Assembly: GCF_000936425.1 (NCBI RefSeq)
Contig: NZ_AVFK01000044.1
Coordinates: 1-51,608 of the forward strand
Direction of reading: 5' to 3'
DNA length: 51,608 nucleotides
Source: Skermanella aerolata KACC 11604
GTDB taxonomy: Bacteria > Pseudomonadota > Alphaproteobacteria > Azospirillales > Azospirillaceae
A program made the translations under genes and the position numbers. This document shows, one piece after another, positions 41,336 through 48,964 of the stretch. The first letter of the stretch is position 1, and every line of letters begins with the position of its first letter. The notes beneath the pieces are model-generated. The model searched no databases, was not told where the DNA came from, and saw nothing but the letters and a program-made list of their open reading frames with translations.

Positions 41336-41689
41336 ATGCCGCGTTCTTTCCTTGAGGACATCGAAAACGCCCGCCCGGAAAATCCGGAAAGGCTTGCAAG
41401 CACGACCGAGGAGGAAATCCAGCGGCAGATTGCCGAGGATGGCGGATTCGACATTGGAGAAATCGACCCAGTTCGACTGACTGCGCGTCGATCATACCCG
41501 GACCCGCGTCAACTCCGTCACCAACTGAACATGACCCAGGAAGAGTTTGCACGCGCATTTGGTTTGAACATCTGGACGTTGCGAGATTGGGAGCAGCACA
41601 AGGCGGAACCGGAAGGTCCAGCCCGGACACTGCTCCGCGTCATCGCGCAGAATCCCGAGGTCGTCCGCCGCGCTGTGGACGCCACGTAA
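41336..41689 (+). CDS. HTH antitoxin-like regulator
   Basis: This is a 117-residue protein with an acidic N-terminus (ARPENPERLASTTEEEIQRQ). A Cro/CI helix-turn-helix at the C-terminal end (QLRHQLNMTQEEFARAFGLN, then IWTLRDWEQHKAEPEGPART) is the typical layout of HigA/YgiT-type antitoxins whose toxin gene normally lies upstream. The 140 bases upstream do not encode a recognisable toxin, so it appears orphaned. A ribosome site GAGAGGAGG precedes the ATG at 41336. It lies in the same patch as parD and the NTase pair. Confidence 0.75.
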   Translation: MPRSFLEDIENARPENPERLASTTEEEIQRQIAEDGGFDIGEIDPVRLTARRSYPDPRQLRHQLNMTQEEFARAFGLNIWTLRDWEQHKAEPEGPARTLLRVIAQNPEVVRRAVDAT

Positions 41690-41782
41690 AAACGGGCATG
41701 CTTGTCGATAGTCCCTCTGACTCCACCCTCTTCCGGTAGGAATTTTTCTTACTTGGTGGCACCGTATCGTGCGGAGGATGAT

Positions 41783-42049
41783 ATGGCTAATGTGGAAAAA
41801 TTGAGTATCGCGCTGACGCCCGAGATGGCGGGCATGGTCAAGCAGGCCGTTCGCAGCGGGGAGTATGCATCCAGCAGCGAAGTCATTCGGGACGCGCTCC
41901 GCTTATGGCGCGACCACCAGCAGGCCCGCGCCCAAGAAATCGAAACCTTGCGCCGCGCATGGAACGAAGGTATCGCCAGCGGCCCCTCGACCCGCACCGT
42001 TGCGGAGATCATGGCCGAGGGCCGCGCCCGACTGGAGAAGCAGGGCTGA
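41783..42049 (+). CDS. parD: ParD-type antitoxin
   Basis: This is an 88-residue ribbon-helix-helix protein. MANVEKLSIALTPEMAGMVK and AVRSGEYASSSEVIRDALRL form the RHH fold, followed by a helical tail (ARAQEIETLRRAWNEGIASG) that normally wraps the toxin. ParD neutralises ParE, a gyrase poison, and represses its own operon. GGAGGATGAT lies before the ATG at 41783. The expected parE start is 12 bases downstream, but the toxin is broken, leaving an orphan antitoxin. Confidence 0.85.
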   Translation: MANVEKLSIALTPEMAGMVKQAVRSGEYASSSEVIRDALRLWRDHQQARAQEIETLRRAWNEGIASGPSTRTVAEIMAEGRARLEKQG

Positions 42050-42061
42050 CCGCCTCTCATC

Positions 42062-42166
42062 ATGGCCCTGCACCGATAAAGCGCTCGCGCGAACGCCGAC
42101 TTGCTGGAAATTTGGCAATTCATCGCCGTTCGGTCATTACCCCTCTGCACTATGTGGTGCATCTGA
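42062..42166 (+). pseudogene. parE: parE toxin pseudogene (nonsense after codon 5)
   Basis: An ATG 12 bases behind parD begins MALHR, is followed by TAA, and continues in frame as SARANADLLEIWQFIAV. ParE proteins begin like this, with a few residues and then ARADLLEIWLFIA. After this point the similarity stops. So a nonsense mutation and loss of the 3' part have destroyed the toxin while its antitoxin is intact. That is a direct reading of the sequence, with the family match from memory. Confidence 0.7.
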
Positions 42167-42367
42167 ACTGCCAGGATGACGTGCTTGGGGCGGGGAATAG
42201 CGAGAAGCTCTGCGTTCAAGAGAAGGAGATACCATCGAGCAAGCGAGCCGATCAAATATTCACTCTGTCCCCATTCTTTCCACAGTTTGGATTATGCGGC
42301 TTGAGGAAAGCTGGAATTAGCCTCCTAACTTATCTGAACTGGAAGCCGCTAACATAAAATTTATCAT

Positions 42368-42396
42368 TTGTTTTATCCAGTTTTGTCTAATATAAT
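42368..42396 (+). promoter_or_regulatory. Sigma-70-type promoter of the AT-rich gene
   Basis: TTGTTT (42368-42373), a 17-base spacer, and a perfect TATAAT (42391-42396) lie 33 bases before the ATG at 42429. This enteric-like promoter differs from the GC-rich surroundings and agrees with foreign origin. Confidence 0.65.
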
Positions 42397-42428
42397 GTCG
42401 AAACAACCTATCATGAGCACGTGACCAA

Positions 42429-43706
42429 ATGCGCAACCACAACTCATCCGATGATTTCCTTTTTCATGAAGGCGCTTGGTTCGCGACTTCATCTGAATGG
42501 AGAAAAAAACTACTCCAGGAAATAGAAAAAATAGATGGAAACGAACTGCTTAATTCATCAACAAGTGATCTTGCGACATACTATGCCACGAAATTTTCCC
42601 TATCAGTTCCAGTGCTTTATGCCGATGATATTACGGTAAATCAGAAAGAAGTACAAATTGACGTCTCTAATGATAAAGGCCGATATTTTTCCCACAATTC
42701 AGGACCATATTATATAGCTGGAACATGTATTGAAGTTGAAGTTCCATTCTCAGGCGATGCAATTAGCTTCAAAATTCAACCGACTACTCAAAACTACAAC
42801 AATCCAAGAGCGTCGATTGGTGATTCTACGCTTCATTTTTCAATTTCCGGCGTGAACTTAACTTCTGAGTACGTAAAATCAGGGATTGAGAAAAAAATTG
42901 CCTCCATTAATGAACATCTTCAATGGCTTGAACGTGATGCTAAAGACTACAACAAAGGTTTGATAAATGTAGCGACACAAGCAATTGAGCAGAGAAAGCA
43001 GAAACTTCTAAAAGATCAAAATCTAGTGGCCGGCCTTGGCTTCAAAATGAAGGCACGCTCTAGTTCAAGTGAAACTTACTCTGCGCCGAAAGTCCGTCGT
43101 ACAATAAAAACCGAGATCCCTAAGCCAGTAGGCTCACGTCAGCCATTCAAGCCGGAACCAACGCTTCTAACAGCGGATTATGAACATATTCTTTCAGTGC
43201 TAGAAAATATGGTCAGGGTTATGGAGCAAAGCCCTGGAGCCTTTCAGAAAATTGACGAAGAAAGCCTCAGAACACATTTTCTTGTTCAACTGAATGGACA
43301 TTTTATGGGAGATGCCACCGGGGAAACCTTCAACTTTGAGGGGAAAACAGATATTTCAATTAAGGTTGATGGTAAAAATATTTTTATTGGTGAGTGCAAA
43401 TTCTGGACCGGCGAAAAAGGCTATTTGGAGACTATAGACCAAGTTCTGTCATATTTAAGCTGGAGGGACACGAAAGCGGCTATTCTGGTCTTCAACCGAA
43501 ATAAAGACTTTAGCGGCGTTGTTGAAAAAATCTTTGAATTTACTAAGAAGCACACGAGATTCAAAAATTTGATTAAACAATATTCGGAGACCAGTTGTAG
43601 CTATCTTTTCGCCCACAAAGACGATTCTAATCGAGAGGTTGTAATTACGGTTCAAGCCTATAATGTTTCTGAACGGGTTGGACCCCGTCTTAGGACGACA
43701 GATTAG
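42429..43706 (+). CDS. PD-(D/E)xK nuclease-like protein, AT-rich and probably foreign
   Basis: This is a 425-residue protein of unknown family. The N-terminal half (residues 1-235) contains beta-rich and coiled segments (YVKSGIEKKIASINEHLQWL). The C-terminal half carries a candidate nuclease core. FLVQLNGHFMGDATGE leads to EGKTDI (Asp308), strand IKVDGKNIFIG, ECKFW (Glu322, Lys324), then IDQVLSYLSWRDTKAAILVF. This order (D, ExK and a following helix with Q) is the PD-(D/E)xK fold of restriction-type nucleases. Base composition is much more AT-rich than every neighbour, with a sigma-70 promoter of its own, which marks it as recently acquired. No methyltransferase partner is present. A defence role is likely but unproven. 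Confidence 0.75.
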   Translation: MRNHNSSDDFLFHEGAWFATSSEWRKKLLQEIEKIDGNELLNSSTSDLATYYATKFSLSVPVLYADDITVNQKEVQIDVSNDKGRYFSHNSGPYYIAGTCIEVEVPFSGDAISFKIQPTTQNYNNPRASIGDSTLHFSISGVNLTSEYVKSGIEKKIASINEHLQWLERDAKDYNKGLINVATQAIEQRKQKLLKDQNLVAGLGFKMKARSSSSETYSAPKVRRTIKTEIPKPVGSRQPFKPEPTLLTADYEHILSVLENMVRVMEQSPGAFQKIDEESLRTHFLVQLNGHFMGDATGETFNFEGKTDISIKVDGKNIFIGECKFWTGEKGYLETIDQVLSYLSWRDTKAAILVFNRNKDFSGVVEKIFEFTKKHTRFKNLIKQYSETSCSYLFAHKDDSNREVVITVQAYNVSERVGPRLRTTD

Positions 43707-43985
43707 AAAATAAGATCAAAGAACCGGACTCAGCCCTGTCTGCAATGTGATATAGGTAAAGTGAACCCTTTGAATGAGTCAGTAAAATAGGTGTCTGGCT
43801 CCGGTTTATTGTTAGAGCCTCCTACGCTCTGACGTTGTGTATCACTTCTTTGCCGGTCGCGGATTAAAGATCTTTAGGGGAGCGCTGTCCCCCTAAAATG
43901 CCGTATGCTTCACTCTGCTAGAATGATGATACCGCCCCACTGCTCCATGGGTGGCAAGCGGTAGCTGGGTGGATTCGTGTCGTCG

Positions 43986-44366
43986 TCACCGGCAAGCCAG
44001 GCGCCCTTCGGCCACGGCCTCGCACGTAACCCCGCCCCCGCCAGCCCCCGCCAAGTCAAGCTGATACCGCGTCTCCCACGCCCTCCCCTCAATCCCGCAC
44101 CATACCGCCTCGACCGGCATCCGCTCACCCGCGACGTTCCGGATAAAGACCGTTCCGGTCGCCGGATCGGACACGAAGTCGATGCGCACCGCGCCGCCGG
44201 GAGCGGCGACGCCGAGGTCTGCCGAGAACCAATGGGCGAGTTGGGCCGCGCAGGCGATGGGGTGGTCGGTGCGGTTCTTGACTTCGACGGCATTCTGAGT
44301 GAAAGCAACCTCGTCCGCCAAGGCAGGGCCGAACAGGAACAGCGCGAACAGAGGTATCATGAACAT
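43986..44366 (-). CDS. Small secreted protein, unknown
   Basis: This is up to 126 residues with a signal peptide (FMIPLFALFLFGPALADE). The mature part starts VAFTQNAVEVKNRTDHPIAC and contains four cysteines and beta-rich segments (AVRIDFVSDPATGTVFIRN). It may be a periplasmic protein of about 108 residues. The start can be the ATG at 44366 or the second one at 44360; either way it overlaps the start of the divergent BMP gene by 2-8 bases. No family recognised. A divergent-promoter relation with the transporter is impossible without promoters inside both genes. Confidence 0.62.
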   Translation of the reverse strand: MFMIPLFALFLFGPALADEVAFTQNAVEVKNRTDHPIACAAQLAHWFSADLGVAAPGGAVRIDFVSDPATGTVFIRNVAGERMPVEAVWCGIEGRAWETRYQLDLAGAGGGGVTCEAVAEGRLACR

Positions 44367-45405
44367 TCCCGGTATCCGTCTCCTGGCCCTTTGTTTCGTT
44401 CTGGCCGTCCCGGCCGTGGTTGGCAAGGCGCAAGGGGCCGAGGTCAAGAGCATCGCCATCCTGGTGCCGGAACAGGCCACCGATTTCGGCTGGAACCAGC
44501 AGGGCGTCGACTCCGCCAAGGCTGCCGCAACCCAGACCGGCGTTGCGGTCACTGTCGCCCAGGGCCTCGGCTATGGCGATGTGCGGCCGACGCTGCGCGA
44601 ACTGGCGGAGGACGGGGTCGGGCTGATGATCGCCCATGCCAGCGGCTACAACACCGCGGCTCCCGAGATCGCGGAGGAGTTGAAGGTTCCCGTCGCCATC
44701 GTGGACCGGCCCGACAGCCTGAAGCCGGGCCTCGTCGCGGACTATACGTTGAGCGGGCACGAGGGCGCTTATCTGGCCGGGCGCATGGCCGCCAAGGTCA
44801 GCCGCACCGGGACAGTCGGCATCGTCGTGTCGGGCGAGCCGCCGTCGTGGAACGCGCAAAGCTCCGGGTTCGCCCAGGGTGTCCGGGCGGAGAAGCCGGG
44901 AATGAAGATCGTCTATGCGGTGATCGGGCCTGCGGCCTATAGCGATGCGGCGGGCGGCCAGCGGGTGACGGCTTCGGTGATCGCGGCCGGGGCGGATGTC
45001 ATCTTCGGGCAGGGCAACGGGTCCAGCTTCGGCATGCTCCAGGCGGTCGAGACGACCAAGGCGGTCGATGGCGGCAAGGTGCTGTTCATCGACGTGATCG
45101 GCGACAAGACGCCGGTCGATAAGGGGTTCCTGCTGACATCGGTGCTGTGGGACCTCACCCCCGTCTATGCCGCGATGATCGAGGATTTGCGCGGCGGCAG
45201 CTTCGGGACGAAGCACTACAAGATCCAGCTTGCCGACGATTCGCTCCGGCTGCTGCGGACGAAGAACGTGCCGGAGGATGTCTGGGCCTCGGTCATGAAG
45301 ATCCGGGACGACGTGATCGCCGGCAGGATCAAAGTCGATGCGACCTTCGACGCGGCGGCGGTGCGGGCGCTGATGAGCGATACCGGCGGGGCCGTTCCGC
45401 GTTGA
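44359..45405 (+). CDS. BMP-family ABC transporter substrate-binding protein
   Basis: This is a 348-residue periplasmic binding protein. The signal peptide runs MNIPGIRLLALCFVLAVPAV to GAE. The BMP/Med-type body shows SIAILVPEQATDFGWNQQG, then IAHASGYNTAAPEIAEELKV and VFGQGNGSSFGM (written IFGQGNGSSFGM). BMP proteins bind nucleosides or related purines for import. It heads the four-gene operon: binding protein, ATPase, two permeases. The ATG at 44359 overlaps the start of a divergent small gene. The stop overlaps the next gene as TTGA. Confidence 0.9.
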   Translation: MNIPGIRLLALCFVLAVPAVVGKAQGAEVKSIAILVPEQATDFGWNQQGVDSAKAAATQTGVAVTVAQGLGYGDVRPTLRELAEDGVGLMIAHASGYNTAAPEIAEELKVPVAIVDRPDSLKPGLVADYTLSGHEGAYLAGRMAAKVSRTGTVGIVVSGEPPSWNAQSSGFAQGVRAEKPGMKIVYAVIGPAAYSDAAGGQRVTASVIAAGADVIFGQGNGSSFGMLQAVETTKAVDGGKVLFIDVIGDKTPVDKGFLLTSVLWDLTPVYAAMIEDLRGGSFGTKHYKIQLADDSLRLLRTKNVPEDVWASVMKIRDDVIAGRIKVDATFDAAAVRALMSDTGGAVPR

Positions 45406-46925
45406 AGGCTCCGCCGGCTGGCCCGCTGATCGGGCTGAGGGGCATCACGAAGCGGTTTCCCGGCGTCGTCGCCAACGATCATGTCGATCTCGATATCCAT
45501 GCCGGCGAAGTCCACGTCCTGCTCGGCGAGAATGGCGCCGGCAAATCGACGCTGATCGGCATGCTGGCGGGGCTGGTCCAGCCGGACGAGGGGGAAATCC
45601 GGGTCGAGGGCGAGCCGGTGCGGATCTCCTCGCCCAAGCGGGCGCTTCGGCTTGGCATCGGCGCGGTGTTTCAGCACGGCATGCTGGCGCCGACGCTGAC
45701 GGTGGCGGAGAACCTGTCGCTGGGGACCGCGTGGTGGAAGCCCTGGGCGGCGGGGGCGGTCGAGCGCGGGTTCGACGCGCTGTGCGCCGGTTTTGGGGTG
45801 CGGATCGCGCCCGGCGCCGTGGTCGGGGACTTGTCGCTGGGCGAGCGGCAGCAGGTCGAGATCTTCCGCGCCCTGCTGCGCGGCAGCCGCGTGCTGGTGC
45901 TGGACGAGGCGACGTCGATGCTGACGCCGCAGGGTGTCGCCGAACTGGGCGGGCTGATGCGCGAGCTGGCGCGGCGGTCGATGGCCGTCGTGCTGATCAC
46001 GCATAAACTGGGGGAGGCGTTGGAGTTCGGCGACCGCATCACCGTCCTTCGTCACGGGCGCAAGGTAGCGGAACTGGGGCCGGATCGGCTTCGGGACGAG
46101 GACTCGGAGACGCTTCGGGAGCAGGTGATCCACGCCATGTTCGACGGAACGGGCGGCGGCGGCGGGCCGATTGCCCGTGGCGGTGTTCGCGGGCGGGCGG
46201 TGCTGGCCGTTGATGGGCTGGTGGTGGAAGGGGGTTCCGCCGTCAGTTTCGAGGTCGATGCTGGCGAAGTGCTGGGGATCGCTGGCATTGACGGCAACGG
46301 ACAGAAGCAGCTTGCCGAGACGCTGGCCGGACAGCGGCGGGCGCTGGGGGGTGACGTGCTGCTCGACGGGCAGCCGATAACAGGGCTGGATGTCGGGGCA
46401 CGCCGGCGGCTGGGGCTGCGCTACGTCACCGACGACCGGCTGGGAGAGGGGACGGTGGCCGGCTTCCCGGTCTCCCTCAACCTGCTGCTGAAGGAGATCG
46501 GCGGCGCGCCGTTCTGGAAGTGGGGGATCGAACAGCCGGACCCAATCCGCCGGCACGCGCGCGACCTGATCGAGGCTTTCGACGTGCGCGCGCCGGGTCC
46601 GGATACTCCCGTCGGCAAGCTGTCGGGCGGGAACATCCAGAAGGTGCTGCTGGCGCGCGAGCTGTCCGGTGGAGCCCGCGCGGTGATCCACAGCAAGCCG
46701 ACCCATGGCCTGGACGTGCGGAACACCGCGTCCACCCGTCGGCGCATCCGCGAAGCGGCAGGGGCCGGGGTGGCGACGGTCCTGATCTCGACCGATCTGG
46801 ACGAAATCCTCGAACTGGCCGACCGGGTCGCGGTGATGTCGGACGGCCGCATCGTCGGGATCGTCGCCAACGACGGCGACGCCCGGTCGCGGATCGCGCG
46901 GCTGATGGCGGGGGACAGCGCATGA
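45402..46925 (+). CDS. ABC transporter ATPase with two nucleotide-binding domains (RbsA-like)
   Basis: This is a 507-residue protein with two ABC domains. Domain 1 has Walker A LGENGAGKST and signature LSLGERQQVE, with Walker B LVLDEATSML. Domain 2 has a degenerate Walker A (GIDGNGQKQLAE) and a signature LSGGNIQKVLLARELS, the pattern seen in BMP/ribose-type exporters where only one site hydrolyses well. An unusual feature is HSKPTHGLD in place of the usual AQPTRGLD. The start is probably TTG at 45402, overlapping the previous stop. It drives the permease pair that follows. Confidence 0.9.
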   Translation: MKAPPAGPLIGLRGITKRFPGVVANDHVDLDIHAGEVHVLLGENGAGKSTLIGMLAGLVQPDEGEIRVEGEPVRISSPKRALRLGIGAVFQHGMLAPTLTVAENLSLGTAWWKPWAAGAVERGFDALCAGFGVRIAPGAVVGDLSLGERQQVEIFRALLRGSRVLVLDEATSMLTPQGVAELGGLMRELARRSMAVVLITHKLGEALEFGDRITVLRHGRKVAELGPDRLRDEDSETLREQVIHAMFDGTGGGGGPIARGGVRGRAVLAVDGLVVEGGSAVSFEVDAGEVLGIAGIDGNGQKQLAETLAGQRRALGGDVLLDGQPITGLDVGARRRLGLRYVTDDRLGEGTVAGFPVSLNLLLKEIGGAPFWKWGIEQPDPIRRHARDLIEAFDVRAPGPDTPVGKLSGGNIQKVLLARELSGGARAVIHSKPTHGLDVRNTASTRRRIREAAGAGVATVLISTDLDEILELADRVAVMSDGRIVGIVANDGDARSRIARLMAGDSA

Positions 46926-47950
46926 GGGCCGTGGCAGGGGGCGTGGCGTTGGCCGTCGTTCCGGTGCTGGCGGCGCTGGTGCTGTCGGGGGCAGTCCTCT
47001 GGCTGCTGGGGACTGACCCGCTGGAATACTACGCCTATGTGGCGCGCCGGGGATTGCTGACGCCGTCAGGGTTGCAGGCGACGGTGACGCGGATGGCGCC
47101 GCTGCTGCTGGTCGCGGCCGGGCTGATCCTGGCGTTCCGGACCGGGCTGTGGAATTTGGGTTCGGACGGGCAGTTCATGCTGGGCGCCACGGCGGCGGCT
47201 GTTGTCGCTCCGCCGCTGGCGGAGGTGTTGCCGGGCTGGGCGGCGTTGGGGGCGGGCGCGTTGGCCGCGATGGTCGCGGCGGCGCTTTGGTCGTTGCTGC
47301 CGGCGCTGTTGAAGGCACGGCATGGCATCAACGAGATCGTCACGACGCTGATGATGTCGTTCCTCGGGCTGTCGCTCGCCAATGCGCTGGTCAAGCTGGT
47401 GTTTCTCGATCCGGGGACCACCGTGCCGCAGACCAGGACGCTCGCCGTCGCCGACCGGCTGCCGGCTCTGCCGGGGACCATCGTCAGCGGCGGGGTGCTG
47501 ATCGGCCTGGCGGCCATCGTCGCGGTCCATCTGGCGATGACGCGGACTTCCTTCGGCCTCAAGCTGCGCGTCGTCGGGGCCAGCCCGCGCGCCGCGATCC
47601 ACGCGGGGCTGCCGGTGCCGCTGCTGACGGTGGCGGTGTTCGCGCTTTCGGCGGGATTGATCGGACTGGCCGGTGCGGTCGAGGTGATGGGCGTGCTCGG
47701 CAATGTCCGGGCGGACTGGAATCCGGCCTATGGGCTTTCCGTCATTCCGCTGGTCTTCCTGGCGCGGTTGAACGGCTTTGCCGCCATCGTCTACGTGCTG
47801 CTGTTCTCGGCGCTTCAGATCGGGGCGGAAAGTGCGGCGCGGCGGCTGGGCGTACCGGCCTATTTCACGCTGGTACTGGTCGCCAACCTGCTGATCGTGC
47901 TGGCCGTGGTCGAATACGTGGCACAGCGGAGGCGTCCGGCATGGACATGA
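46922..47950 (+). CDS. ABC transporter permease 1 (BMP system)
   Basis: This is a 342-residue inner-membrane protein with eight to ten hydrophobic helices and the family element GLWNLGSDGQFMLGATAAAV near residues 76-95, corresponding to the G-x-x-N-x-G-x-x-G-Q block of BPD_transp_2 permeases. Other parts, GINEIVTTLMMSFLGLSLAN and GASPRAAIHAGL, match nucleoside-type permeases. The ATG overlaps the ATPase stop. It pairs with the next permease to form the membrane channel. Confidence 0.92.
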   Translation: MRAVAGGVALAVVPVLAALVLSGAVLWLLGTDPLEYYAYVARRGLLTPSGLQATVTRMAPLLLVAAGLILAFRTGLWNLGSDGQFMLGATAAAVVAPPLAEVLPGWAALGAGALAAMVAAALWSLLPALLKARHGINEIVTTLMMSFLGLSLANALVKLVFLDPGTTVPQTRTLAVADRLPALPGTIVSGGVLIGLAAIVAVHLAMTRTSFGLKLRVVGASPRAAIHAGLPVPLLTVAVFALSAGLIGLAGAVEVMGVLGNVRADWNPAYGLSVIPLVFLARLNGFAAIVYVLLFSALQIGAESAARRLGVPAYFTLVLVANLLIVLAVVEYVAQRRRPAWT

Positions 47951-48897
47951 TCCTGTCCGCCGCCTTCCTGACGTCGCTGGTCGCCGGGATGGTGGTGTCG
48001 GGCGTTCCCCTGCTGCTGGCGGGGCTGGGCGAGCAGATTTCCGAGAAGGCCGGCGTGCTCAACATTGGGATCGAGGGGATGATGCTGGCCGGCGCCTATG
48101 CCGGTTTCCTCGGCGCCTATCAGACCGGGTCGCTCTGGGTCGGTTTCCTGTATGGGATCGGCGCGGGGATGGCGGTGGCGTCTGTCATGGCGGTGCTGTG
48201 CGTCCGGCTCGGGCTGAACCAGATCGTCATCGGCATCGGCCTGACCCTGGGGGCGGAGGGGCTGACTGCCCTGCTCCACCATGTCAGGTTCAGCCGCTCC
48301 TATCCCAGGTTGCCGGGCGTCGAGACGCTGCCGCTGCCGGGGCTGGCGGAACTGCCCATCGTCGGCTCCGCCCTGTTCGACCGGCACCCCATCGTCTACC
48401 TGGCGGTCGCGTCGGCGGTGGTGCTGTCGGTGCTGTACCGGAGGACGCATCTCGGACTGACGCTGCGGGCGGCGGGCGACAAGCCGGCGGCGCTCGACGC
48501 CGCCGGGGGCGATGTCATCCGGACGCGGGTTGCGGCTGTCCTGTGTACCGGAGCCTTTGCTGGCCTCGGCGGGGCCTTCATGGCAGAGGTCGGGGCGGGG
48601 CTGTTCGTCCCGTTCATGACGGGAGGCGCCGGGTTCATCGCGATCGTGCTGGCGATGCTCGCCCGGGGCCGGCCGTTGTGGGTGCTGGCGGGAGCGGCTT
48701 TGTTCGGCGCCTGCCTGTCGATGACGACGGCGCTTCAGGTCGCAGGCTTCGACGTGCCGACCGACGTGATCCAGATGCTGCCGTTCGCCGCCGTCATGGC
48801 TGTCTTGATCGTCTTCGGGCGCGGCGCCAGCCTGCCGGCGGCGCTGGGGTCGGCTTATGTCCGGGGCGGCCGGGGGTCGGACGGGGAACGGTCGTAA
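47941..48897 (+). CDS. ABC transporter permease 2 (BMP system)
   Basis: This is a 318-residue inner-membrane protein whose N-terminal region contains EKAGVLNIGIEGMMLAGAYA, the equivalent conserved permease loop. It is followed by RLGLNQIVIGIGLTLGAEGL and further helices, ending with IVFGRGASLPAALGSAY. The start overlaps permease 1 by ten bases. It completes the operon. The gene ends at a TAA within an A-tract that serves as the T-tract of the terminator for the converging antiporter gene. Confidence 0.92.
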   Translation: MDMILSAAFLTSLVAGMVVSGVPLLLAGLGEQISEKAGVLNIGIEGMMLAGAYAGFLGAYQTGSLWVGFLYGIGAGMAVASVMAVLCVRLGLNQIVIGIGLTLGAEGLTALLHHVRFSRSYPRLPGVETLPLPGLAELPIVGSALFDRHPIVYLAVASAVVLSVLYRRTHLGLTLRAAGDKPAALDAAGGDVIRTRVAAVLCTGAFAGLGGAFMAEVGAGLFVPFMTGGAGFIAIVLAMLARGRPLWVLAGAALFGACLSMTTALQVAGFDVPTDVIQMLPFAAVMAVLIVFGRGASLPAALGSAYVRGGRGSDGERS

Positions 48898-48924
48898 AAA
48901 ATGCCGGCCCCCGAGGGAGCCGGC
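48896..48924 (-). terminator. Terminator of the antiporter gene
   Basis: GCCGGC (48903-48908) and GCCGGC (48919-48924) form the stem with some inner pairing. On the minus strand it is followed by six Ts (48901-48896), which fits a Rho-independent stop for the gene ending at 48965. Confidence 0.75.
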
Positions 48925-48964
48925 TTCCAGTTAGTACCCATCCACACGGGTATTGGGGTGTAGC

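Noticed and set aside
45216-46706. Minus-strand frame of 496 codons over the ABC ATPase
   Set aside because: Shadow frame; the plus strand has full ABC motifs.
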